From Gemmatimonadota bacterium (GTDB taxonomy: Bacteria; Latescibacterota; UBA2968): DNA of 41,627 nt. Location: positions 1 to 41,627 of the forward strand of contig VXRD01000030.1 of the NCBI GenBank assembly GCA_009838845.1. Reading direction: 5' to 3'. Positions 32,442 to 39,772 of this stretch are shown here, piece after piece (the stretch's first letter is position 1; each line of letters opens with the position of its first letter). The notes under the pieces were generated by a model, which searched no databases, was not told the origin of the DNA, and saw only the letters and a list, made by a program, of their open reading frames with translations. The position numbers and the translations under genes are program-made.

Positions 32442-33599
32442 TCAATGCAAAAGACGGAATCGGAGATCTCGAAAAGCCGTTTTGCTTTCCCACACATTCA
32501 GCGCAATCGGTCCCGATTGATAGCTAAAATCAGTCACCTGATTGACCAACTTGCCATCAATATATGATGTAAGAGACGCGCCCCGGGCGGCGATTTGCAC
32601 ATCGTATTCCTGTCCGTGCTCAATGGGATAATTGACCACACTGAGCTTTGTTAGCCCCTCGGGACTAACCTTGCTAATGGCGACAGCCTGCCAGCCCAAT
32701 AAGAAATCCAGCAAATACCAGCGCCGTTCGTCTTCGGACATTCGGAAGAAAACCTGAGCATTGCCGCCTGAAATGGGCGTGATGAGAAGCGACAGTTCAT
32801 AACTTCCCCAGGAAGAATCACCGATGATAAGCGGAGAATCGTTGTCACTTGAGGGTCCCGCTTCACCGACGATGCCATCGTCCGTGCGCGTCCAAACGCG
32901 ATGCAAAGACGCTTCGGTATATCCCTTTGCGGGACGCCAATCTGCCAAGCCATCACCCTGGATCAATTTCTCCCAGTGGATAACCCCTCTCATTCCGCTA
33001 ATGACCCTGCGCCCGTAATCTTCCTGATTTTCCTGATCTACAAGTGTTCCATTTCCCATGACTAAAAGCCTCCTTTTCAGTTGTTTCCGCGATCTGTGTA
33101 ACCGACTCTTGACAGTACCCACCGGAATACCGAGGATACTGGCAATCTGATTCTGATGTAATCCGACCAGATAAAACAGCGTAGTGACCATCCGATCCGC
33201 CGGGGAAAGCAATCTGAAAGCCCGCTTCAGATCAGATGCGTACTGTAACTCCACCACTTTCTCAGGATGCAAAAACTCGAGCTGTTGATATTCCTGCACC
33301 CTTGATAATCCCCGCGCCTCAAGGGTTCGCTTTCTCACCCATTTGAGAGCCACGTTGCGCGCAATTGTATAAAGCCAGGATGAGAACTTGCCGACATCAT
33401 CGAGTTGGCTGAGATTCCGATAGGCAAGAATAAATGTCTCTTGCGTGGCATCTTCGGTATCATCAACATCTTGCAGCACAGCCCATATAACCCCAAACAC
33501 CAGAGATCGGTGCTGGTTAATCAAATCGGCAAATGCTCTCTCATCTCCACCACAGGCTTTATCAACCAGGGTCTTGTCGCCCGGTAATGAATCATTCAT
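32442..33599 (-). CDS. ECF sigma factor fused to a DUF1080-like domain
   Basis: This 385-residue protein has two parts. About residues 15-185 form an extracytoplasmic-function sigma factor: region 2 has DDTEDATQETFILAYRNL and FSSWLYTIARNVALKWVRKR, and region 4 has LSPADRMVTTLFYLVGLHQN followed by SILGIPVGTVKSRLHRSRKQ. About residues 205-385 resemble DUF1080: LADWRPAKG, WGSYELSLLITPISGGNAQV, FFRMSEDERRWY, EYDVQIAARGASLTSYIDGK and AFRDLRFRLLH. No membrane helix lies between the parts, so a sugar-binding-type domain seems joined to a cytoplasmic sigma factor. The ATG at 33599 is preferred to 33629 because the latter lies in a possible ECF promoter. No anti-sigma gene is adjacent; the extra domain may replace it. 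Confidence 0.82.
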   Translation of the reverse strand: MNDSLPGDKTLVDKACGGDERAFADLINQHRSLVFGVIWAVLQDVDDTEDATQETFILAYRNLSQLDDVGKFSSWLYTIARNVALKWVRKRTLEARGLSRVQEYQQLEFLHPEKVVELQYASDLKRAFRLLSPADRMVTTLFYLVGLHQNQIASILGIPVGTVKSRLHRSRKQLKRRLLVMGNGTLVDQENQEDYGRRVISGMRGVIHWEKLIQGDGLADWRPAKGYTEASLHRVWTRTDDGIVGEAGPSSDNDSPLIIGDSSWGSYELSLLITPISGGNAQVFFRMSEDERRWYLLDFLLGWQAVAISKVSPEGLTKLSVVNYPIEHGQEYDVQIAARGASLTSYIDGKLVNQVTDFSYQSGPIALNVWESKTAFRDLRFRLLH

Positions 33600-33629
33600 C
33601 AGAGTACCCCAATTCGCGCGTTCATACAA

Positions 33630-33655
33630 TAGATACAGTTTTTGGCATAAGGTTC
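33630..33655 (-). promoter_or_regulatory. Possible ECF-type promoter of the sigma gene
   Basis: On the minus strand GAACCTT (33649-33655) resembles an ECF -35 element, and TCTA (33630-33633) follows after about 16 bases. If real, the sigma factor may drive its own gene. The match is loose. Confidence 0.3.
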
Positions 33656-33691
33656 ACGAATTTTTCACAATTAACATTTCTCCTCGACCAG

Positions 33692-33731
33692 GTGTTCATT
33701 TTCGGACACTACTGTACCAAAATCGGACACT
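33692..33731 (+). promoter_or_regulatory. Two upstream dyads ending in GGACAC
   Basis: GTGTTCATTTTCGGACAC (33692-33709) and CTGTACCAAAATCGGACAC (33712-33730) are imperfect inverted repeats of the form TGTnC...GGACA. Their TCGGACACT parts start at 33702 and 33723, 21 bases apart, so they face the same side of the helix. They lie about 65-100 bases upstream of a sigma-54-type promoter, where enhancer-binding proteins bind. Confidence 0.55.
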
Positions 33732-33793
33732 TTATAAGACGCCAAATTCAGGTGATTTTCGTAACTTGTTGTAATTCCAACATTTGACTTTTT

Positions 33794-33809
33794 CGGCACA
33801 GTTTTTGCT
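33794..33809 (+). promoter_or_regulatory. Sigma-54-type promoter of the FtsX permease gene
   Basis: CGGCAC and TTGCT place GG (33795-33796) and GC (33807-33808) exactly 10 bases apart, the -24/-12 pattern of sigma-54 promoters (consensus TGGCAC-N5-TTGC). The first T is C here. The permease ATG follows 54 bases later. Confidence 0.6.
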
Positions 33810-33863
33810 TCATAATCGTATAACCCGTTGTACTTTACTGCACAATAGAGAGGGAGGCCCGAT

Positions 33864-36299
33864 ATGCTCTGGAATTACCTCACCGTTGGATTCAGAAATC
33901 TGCGTCGGCACGCCTTCTATTCAATCCTGAATATCCTGGGATTGGCTGTGGGTATTGCGTGCATGTTGCTGGCGGTATTGTATGTGGGCTATCAGTTTCG
34001 TTTTGACCAGCACCACGAAAAGAGCGACCGCATTTACAGAGTCATCCGAAAAATTAAGGATGTCAGCGGCGAACGCTACGACCTGGGAACAAAGCCCGTC
34101 GCTCCTCATCTGCGCGGTAAATTCCCCGAAGTTGAGGCAGTGACCCGAATGCTCGTCAGAGGCATGTGGGCATCTAACGAGGAGCACGGTTTCAATACGC
34201 GCGTGTGCATAACCGATGCGGAGATGTTCGATGTCTTCACGCTTCCAATGGTAGTCGGCGATCCTAAAACCGGGCTAAACGATCCCCATACCGCGTTTCT
34301 CTCTCAGACATTGGCTCACAAGCTATTCGGCGAGGAAGACCCCATAGGCAAAACTGTCAATATTCACTACAAATGGTTTAAGGGCGATTTCACAATTACC
34401 GGTATCCTGAAAAACCAACCCAAGACATCAAATAACAAGCTACAGTTCGATTTTCTCACCACTACATATCCACAACCATCGGAACAATATCCGGAAAACC
34501 GATGGCGACAGCAGGTATGGGATGGGTGGCCCTCGAATTGGGTCATCGGACCATTGCGGACTTATGTATTGTTACGCCAGGGAGCCGATGTTGCTGAACT
34601 ACAAAAAAAATTACACGCTTTTGCAGCCGACCATCAGCTTGCTGGTCCCGAACGCTATGATTTCTATCTACAACCACTCGACCGCATCCACCTGTACTCG
34701 ATGCAGGATTACGGCACAGCGGAGATCAATGCCGGAGACATCACACGCTGCTATACGCTACTATTCATTGGGCTACTCGTGCTGTTGATCGCCTGCATCA
34801 ATTACATCAACCTGATAAAGGCACGGTCAGCCAGCCGGCTGCGCGAAGTTGGCCTGCGCAAAGTCGTGGGCGCAACACGGTTGCAATTAATGGGTCAATT
34901 TTTGGGCGAGTCCCTGATCATCGTCTTATTAGCAGGTGTACTGGCGGTATTATTTGCCTCCGATGCACTGCCCTTTTTTAATGACTTCATGGGCGTTGAT
35001 CTGCATTTGGCCGACGCGGGTACAGTATTCTTCCTGGCGCTTTCATTATGCGTATTATTGGGTACGGGCCTGCTCGCCGGGAGCTACCCGGCATTTATCT
35101 TATCTGCATTCGAGCCAGTTCGCGCGTTAAAAGGCACGCTGCGATCTCGACGCCTGAGTTTGAACCAACTGATGGTCGTGCTGCAGTTCGGCATATCTGT
35201 GGTCTTGATCATCACGACACTGGTGGTGTATAGTCAGCTCTCATTCGTGCGTACCAAAGAACTGGGATTTGAAAAGGAACACACCGTCATTCTGCCGTTC
35301 TTTTTGCGAGATCGCGGACTGAGGCCACAGGCAGAAACCATCCTCAATGAATTGCGCGCACAACCGGGTGTGTTGAAAGCATCGGCATTTCACCTGACGC
35401 CTGGACAGATTGGTCCGGACAGACGCATTCTGCAAGCCGAAGGGCACGGTGATGCGACATTCAAGCTATACTGGAACAGCATTGATGACAACTATCTCGA
35501 TCTGTTTGGATTGTCCATTGCATCGGGCAGGAGCCTTGTTGGTATGCCCTTCTTTCGCCAAATCGACGAAAACAAATGGGAAACGTTCGCGCTGATCAAT
35601 GAGACAGCCGCACGGGAACTCGGATGGGACGATCCCATGGGTAAGTCTCTTTTTTCTTCTAATGGTCGGATTCAGACCCAGGTAATCGGCGTGGTTAAAG
35701 ATTACCACAACCAGTCGCTGCACCACGGCATTGCACCCATGATATTGGAAAACTCCCCCAGTTTGAGCCGAGTTGCCGTACGCCTGGCACCCGGCGATTT
35801 GAGGACACAACTCGCCACACTGGAAAGCGTGTGGAAGCAGTTTTTGCCGGACCGGCCTTTTGAGTATCAATTCTTCGACCAGGCACTCGATGCGTATTAC
35901 CAGTCAGAAATAACGCTACAAAAAGTGTGCGGGATTTTTGCCGCGTTGTCCATCTTTATCAGTTGTTTGGGAATGCTCGGATTGATCGCGTTTGCCACAC
36001 AACAGCGCACCAAAGAAATCGGCATTCGCAAAGTCCTCGGTGCTACAGAGGGCAAGATCGTTCTATTGCTAACCCGCAATTTCCTGTGGCTAACTATCAT
36101 AGCCAACGTAATCGGATGGCCAGTGGCGTACTATCTCATGTCCTCCTGGCTCAATGATTTCGCCTACCGCATCAACCTGGAGCCACTCATGTTCATTGCT
36201 ACAGGGCTATTGACGCTGGGGATTGTGCTCGTCACAGTGGGCGGACAAGCCTGGCGTGCGGCCTGCGCCAATCCGGTTGACGCGCTGCGGGATGAGTAG
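33864..36299 (+). CDS. FtsX/MacB-type orphan ABC permease, sigma-54-linked
   Basis: This 811-residue membrane protein has the same duplicated layout as the one at 5265: TM1 at about 20-44, a periplasmic domain, and a first FtsX core with LREVGLRKVVGATRLQ near residue 328. A middle TM at about 432-455 and a second periplasmic domain follow. The last FtsX core has TKEIGIRKVLGATEG near residue 715, and the protein ends NPVDALRDE. GGGAGG precedes the ATG. A candidate sigma-54 promoter with two dyads lies upstream, so expression is probably signal-dependent through an NtrC-type activator. Homologues in Acidobacteria and Bacteroidota are often controlled this way. No partner ATPase is present. Substrate is unknown. 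A close relative begins at 39773. Confidence 0.85.
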   Translation: MLWNYLTVGFRNLRRHAFYSILNILGLAVGIACMLLAVLYVGYQFRFDQHHEKSDRIYRVIRKIKDVSGERYDLGTKPVAPHLRGKFPEVEAVTRMLVRGMWASNEEHGFNTRVCITDAEMFDVFTLPMVVGDPKTGLNDPHTAFLSQTLAHKLFGEEDPIGKTVNIHYKWFKGDFTITGILKNQPKTSNNKLQFDFLTTTYPQPSEQYPENRWRQQVWDGWPSNWVIGPLRTYVLLRQGADVAELQKKLHAFAADHQLAGPERYDFYLQPLDRIHLYSMQDYGTAEINAGDITRCYTLLFIGLLVLLIACINYINLIKARSASRLREVGLRKVVGATRLQLMGQFLGESLIIVLLAGVLAVLFASDALPFFNDFMGVDLHLADAGTVFFLALSLCVLLGTGLLAGSYPAFILSAFEPVRALKGTLRSRRLSLNQLMVVLQFGISVVLIITTLVVYSQLSFVRTKELGFEKEHTVILPFFLRDRGLRPQAETILNELRAQPGVLKASAFHLTPGQIGPDRRILQAEGHGDATFKLYWNSIDDNYLDLFGLSIASGRSLVGMPFFRQIDENKWETFALINETAARELGWDDPMGKSLFSSNGRIQTQVIGVVKDYHNQSLHHGIAPMILENSPSLSRVAVRLAPGDLRTQLATLESVWKQFLPDRPFEYQFFDQALDAYYQSEITLQKVCGIFAALSIFISCLGMLGLIAFATQQRTKEIGIRKVLGATEGKIVLLLTRNFLWLTIIANVIGWPVAYYLMSSWLNDFAYRINLEPLMFIATGLLTLGIVLVTVGGQAWRAACANPVDALRDE

Positions 36300-36349
36300 C
36301 GAACGCATTTTTTTATCCACAGGCTCGACTCAAAAAAGGAGATGATAAA

Positions 36350-38194
36350 ATGTATAAAGCAATCAACATATTTGTTCTTCTTCTCGTCTTTGCACCATTG
36401 AATACCGCATTTGCCACTGAGTCAGCGGAAACGGTTTTTAATCAAGGGATCGATTATCTCTACGAAGGCGAATGGGAAAAAGCTGGCACATCATTCAAAA
36501 AAGCCATCGAAATAGATCCAAATTTTCAAAAAGCCCATGAATATTACCAGAATGTCGAGTTCTTTTTCTTTGAAAGAAAGGAAGAAATACGCACCGAATA
36601 CAGAGAACGGATCAAAAAAGACCCCCAAAATGCTGTTCTATATGTTCTCTTAGCCCGTATTCTTGATCGGAATTCTGACGAAAGAATTGAACTACTGGAG
36701 CAAGCAATAGCTGTAGATTCGACCTTTACGCCCGCTTATACTCAGTTGCTCTTTGCATACCATCCGAATTACGAAAAAGCTCAAGATATTCTTTCAAAGG
36801 GATTAAAAATCCAGCCCCATTCAATCGAATTGCTTGACGCACAAGCAGGGTTGTTTGCCTCTATGGGAGAACCTGAACGCGCACAAGACCTATCTCGCGA
36901 AATCATCACTTCATATCCAGATTCAATCGACGCCTGCTGGGCTTATCGCGCACTTGCGGAGTCAGAAGAAGACGAGAAAAAAAGAATAGAATTGCTGGAA
37001 AAGACGATGACTTTAATGGAACAAACGGATTTCGCCTTTTCTGATGTGTATTTGGATTTGTATATCCTGTACGAAAAAATAGATCCTCAAAAAGCTATAG
37101 CCCTGGCCAAAAAAGTAACACAAATTCGTCCTCCTTTCTATGATCGCCGGGCACCATTCGAAGCATACCGTTTTCTCTATCACTACTGGATCAAATCGGA
37201 TACAACCAAAGCAATAGATGTAGCAGTCCAGGCTTTGAATTCCAATTCAAGTAACCACAACATCTATTCATATTTGGGCTTTCAACTCATACAAATAGAG
37301 AGAGATATACCATTAGCAATCCAGTTGCTCAATAAGGCTAAAAAATTCGATGGTCCGGACCAGTTGTGGGGACGTACTGTTTTGGGAGATACCCCACGCA
37401 GCCAAAGCGGATATTCAAAGATCTGTGAAGAGTTGGACGCGTATTATGAAAGTTTGCTTGGACGTGCCAAATTTGTCAAAAAAGACTACACGGAAGCGAT
37501 TCAGCATTTGTCATCAGCAATTGGTAAAATTGGAGATTCCGCTTTAGATGCTGAAGGCTATTTCTGGTTGGGCAGAGCATACGAAAAGATAGAAAAATGG
37601 GATAATGCAATGGTCGCATACGCAAATAGTTTGGCAGAAAGAGAAGATAAGAATGTGCGTAAGTTTGCCGAGCGTCTGGGAAGCCAAATTACCGGGCTAA
37701 AAACATCTGTTCCTGAAAAAGAAGTCGTCACTATTGATGAACTGATCTCGGAAGCACAGATTAAAAAAAGTATGCCTGCGCCAGATTTTCAGGCAGAGAT
37801 CCTTGAGGGTAAAAAAGTCTCTTTGTCAGACTATCAAGGCAAAGTTCTAATACTTGACTTTTGGGCTACGTGGTGTGGACCCTGTTTAGCAGAATTGCCA
37901 TATTTTCAAGAGTTAGTGAACCTTTATAAGAACGATCCATCCGTTGCTTTTCTCACAATTAGTCAGGATCGATCCAAAGATGTCGCCCGAAAATTCATTG
38001 AGCAAAAGGGTTACACATTTCCCGTTATTTTTGATACGGGTATCGGCCAACTTTTCGAAGTTGAAGGCATTCCCCTCTTAATAGTTATTGATAAAGAAGG
38101 AAAAATACGATACAAGCATTTTGGATTTGACCCCAACAATGTTGACTTCGTCCAACTGATGAAGAAAGAGATACAGATCGTCCTGATGAAATAA
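36350..38194 (+). CDS. TPR protein with C-terminal TlpA-type thioredoxin domain
   Basis: This 614-residue exported protein has a signal peptide (about 1-22, ending TAFA). Tetratricopeptide repeats fill about residues 28-460 (for example GIDYLYEGEWEKAGTSFKKA with IEIDPN). A TlpA/ResA-like thioredoxin domain at about 475-614 carries the active site W-C509-G-P-C512 in FWATWCGPCLAELPYF. PDFQAEILEGKKVSLSDYQG and FEVEGIPLLIVIDKEGKI with the cis-Pro are also present. It would reduce or exchange disulfides outside the cytoplasm, with the repeats holding a partner. AAAAGGAG precedes the ATG. It lies 50 bases after the FtsX permease on the same strand and may be cotranscribed. Such TPR-TlpA proteins are common in FCB bacteria. 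Confidence 0.88.
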   Translation: MYKAINIFVLLLVFAPLNTAFATESAETVFNQGIDYLYEGEWEKAGTSFKKAIEIDPNFQKAHEYYQNVEFFFFERKEEIRTEYRERIKKDPQNAVLYVLLARILDRNSDERIELLEQAIAVDSTFTPAYTQLLFAYHPNYEKAQDILSKGLKIQPHSIELLDAQAGLFASMGEPERAQDLSREIITSYPDSIDACWAYRALAESEEDEKKRIELLEKTMTLMEQTDFAFSDVYLDLYILYEKIDPQKAIALAKKVTQIRPPFYDRRAPFEAYRFLYHYWIKSDTTKAIDVAVQALNSNSSNHNIYSYLGFQLIQIERDIPLAIQLLNKAKKFDGPDQLWGRTVLGDTPRSQSGYSKICEELDAYYESLLGRAKFVKKDYTEAIQHLSSAIGKIGDSALDAEGYFWLGRAYEKIEKWDNAMVAYANSLAEREDKNVRKFAERLGSQITGLKTSVPEKEVVTIDELISEAQIKKSMPAPDFQAEILEGKKVSLSDYQGKVLILDFWATWCGPCLAELPYFQELVNLYKNDPSVAFLTISQDRSKDVARKFIEQKGYTFPVIFDTGIGQLFEVEGIPLLIVIDKEGKIRYKHFGFDPNNVDFVQLMKKEIQIVLMK

Positions 38195-38244
38195 CCCGGT
38201 CGCTTATTGATGCAATACAGAGAGTTGAGCAAGAAGGATACCCA

Positions 38245-39051
38245 ATGGAACACACATCAATACACCAGACCACTCTAAGAAACGATGCGACGTATGGACT
38301 TGGAGAAATCGCGCTTCAACATCCACCCGAAACGTCTCCTATTACCCCAGCCACTCGTATCTCAATCGAGGCAATCGGCGTACACAAACACCTGCTTCAC
38401 GGCATAGGAATCGATTGGGGATGCGGCGGCGGATGTCTCACCATCGCTGCCAGTCGGATTTCTGAAGTACGCCGCGTGGTTGGATTCGACATCTCCGAAG
38501 AAGATGTGGCGACAGCCGGCGAGAACGCGCGATTGAACAGAGCCGAAGCCAAGACCAAATTCATGCGCTCTGACTCCTTCGATCCGTTTTCCGACACAGA
38601 CCGCCGCGAACTGGAGAATCTAAAAGGAAAAGTGAATTTTATCCTGGCCAACCCACCATCCAGCGAGAACGATGACGGATTCGAGTACAGAAGAATCGTT
38701 CTGCGCGGTGCCAGAGACTTCCTGATAAGCGGAGGTTGTGTATTCCTCAGCATCTCCTATCAATACGGCATGCCGCGGATTACCAATTTGGAGAAAGACG
38801 TCCCAGGATTCCGTCACGAAGGCGTTCTGGCGACCACAGATTGTGTCCCATTTGATCTTGCGCGACCCGACCTGATGCACTGTTTGGAATCATACGCGCT
38901 TGAAGAAGACAGAGGCGGCCTCGAATACACCTTCTGCAACCCATTGCAACCATCTGAAAGTCTGGACGCTCGAGCCTCTTTGAAGCTGTTCAATCAAACG
39001 CAACACAGCCCCTTGTCGAGATGGCAAACTCATCTATTCAGATATTCTTAG
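38245..39051 (+). CDS. SAM-dependent methyltransferase with NPPS motif
   Basis: This 268-residue protein is a class I methyltransferase. Motif I is GIDWGCGGGCLTIAA (about 54-68), followed by VVGFDISEEDV. The catalytic-type motif is N136-P-P-S, as in enzymes that methylate exocyclic or amide nitrogens (RsmC, PrmC and HemK relatives use NPP[FY]). Ser at the fourth place is less common. The substrate could be RNA, protein or a small molecule. AGAAGGAT precedes the ATG. It ends 26 bases before the GNAT gene. I do not assign a name. Confidence 0.75.
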   Translation: MEHTSIHQTTLRNDATYGLGEIALQHPPETSPITPATRISIEAIGVHKHLLHGIGIDWGCGGGCLTIAASRISEVRRVVGFDISEEDVATAGENARLNRAEAKTKFMRSDSFDPFSDTDRRELENLKGKVNFILANPPSSENDDGFEYRRIVLRGARDFLISGGCVFLSISYQYGMPRITNLEKDVPGFRHEGVLATTDCVPFDLARPDLMHCLESYALEEDRGGLEYTFCNPLQPSESLDARASLKLFNQTQHSPLSRWQTHLFRYS

Positions 39052-39077
39052 AGACAGTAAGAATCCTGAAGATCGAA

Positions 39078-39578
39078 ATGACTATGTCAAAAAATATAAA
39101 TATTGAACTGTTAGTCCCAGACCAGATAGATAATGTCCTTTCACTGTCACAACGGCTAAACATTGACTCTATACCCTGTTCATACTGGGGGCTGGATAGC
39201 GATAGGGTTTCAGAATTGATAGATAGACCCAATAGAACACGAGTTGCTTTGAAGAAAAACGTGCTCGTGGGTATAGGTACAGTGTCTCAGGGGAACTTAT
39301 ATCAAAGGCATTTAGCTGAAATCAGTGTTGCTGTTTGTCCCAATTACCGTCAGCAAGGTATCGCGAAAATGTTAATCAGTGCTTTGGAAGATGACGCAAA
39401 GGCTATAGGCGTGGAAATGATTAAAGCACTTATCTGGACAGAAAATTTGCCTTCCAAGCAGCTTTTTGAATCATTGGGCTATGAACATCGAACAACGCTA
39501 TATGCCGAATTTAAGAGTCAGGATTTTGGCGAGATGGATAGTTGTGTGTATTACAAAAGGTTAGCCTATCGTGGATAA
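39078..39578 (+). CDS. GNAT-family N-acetyltransferase
   Basis: This 166-residue acetyltransferase has the GNAT core: LAEISVAVCPNYRQQGIAKM (the R/QxxGIA acetyl-CoA site), ISALEDDAKAIGVEMIKALI and SKQLFESLGYE. It would transfer acetyl from acetyl-CoA to an amine on a small molecule, peptide or RNA-linked substrate. The frame stays open upstream to 39021 across the methyltransferase end; the ATG at 39078 (or 39084) is preferred because homology starts there and overlap is avoided. Its TAA is followed in the same frame, with no other gap, by the tail of an ABC exporter ATPase (see 39579), so a deletion seems to have joined them. Confidence 0.85.
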   Translation: MTMSKNINIELLVPDQIDNVLSLSQRLNIDSIPCSYWGLDSDRVSELIDRPNRTRVALKKNVLVGIGTVSQGNLYQRHLAEISVAVCPNYRQQGIAKMLISALEDDAKAIGVEMIKALIWTENLPSKQLFESLGYEHRTTLYAEFKSQDFGEMDSCVYYKRLAYRG

Positions 39579-39710
39579 GATCGAATGGCACACCACATTT
39601 CAGTCTTAGAAGAAGGTCAATTAATAGAGGAAGGCAGCCACGAGGGTCTGGTGGCATTAAAAGGAAAATACGCCGAGATGTTTGATATCCAGGCTAAGAG
39701 TTATCGTTGA
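39579..39710 (+). pseudogene. C-terminal remnant of an ABC exporter ATPase
   Basis: These 43 codons read DRMAHHISVLEEGQLIEEGS, then HEGLVALKGKYAEMFDIQAK and SYR before the stop. This is the tail of an MsbA/LapB-type ABC exporter ATPase: the ADRI-VLE-G-I-E-G-H-L segment after the H-loop, then the Y-x-x-L/M-x-x-x-Q end. The Walker A, signature and Walker B motifs and the membrane domain are missing. It begins directly after the GNAT stop in the same frame. It is a deletion remnant with no expected activity, unless the in-frame ATG at 39585 is used to make a short peptide. Confidence 0.8.
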
Positions 39711-39772
39711 AGGAAATTTCTGTGACAAAGTAAAAAAAATAATATTCTCACGATTCAGGATGGGAGTTCAAA

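Noticed and set aside
32287-32493. Possible toxin partner of the antitoxin (68-codon minus-strand frame)
   Set aside because: It overlaps the sigma gene end, its terminator and the operator, and has no RelE/HigB features.
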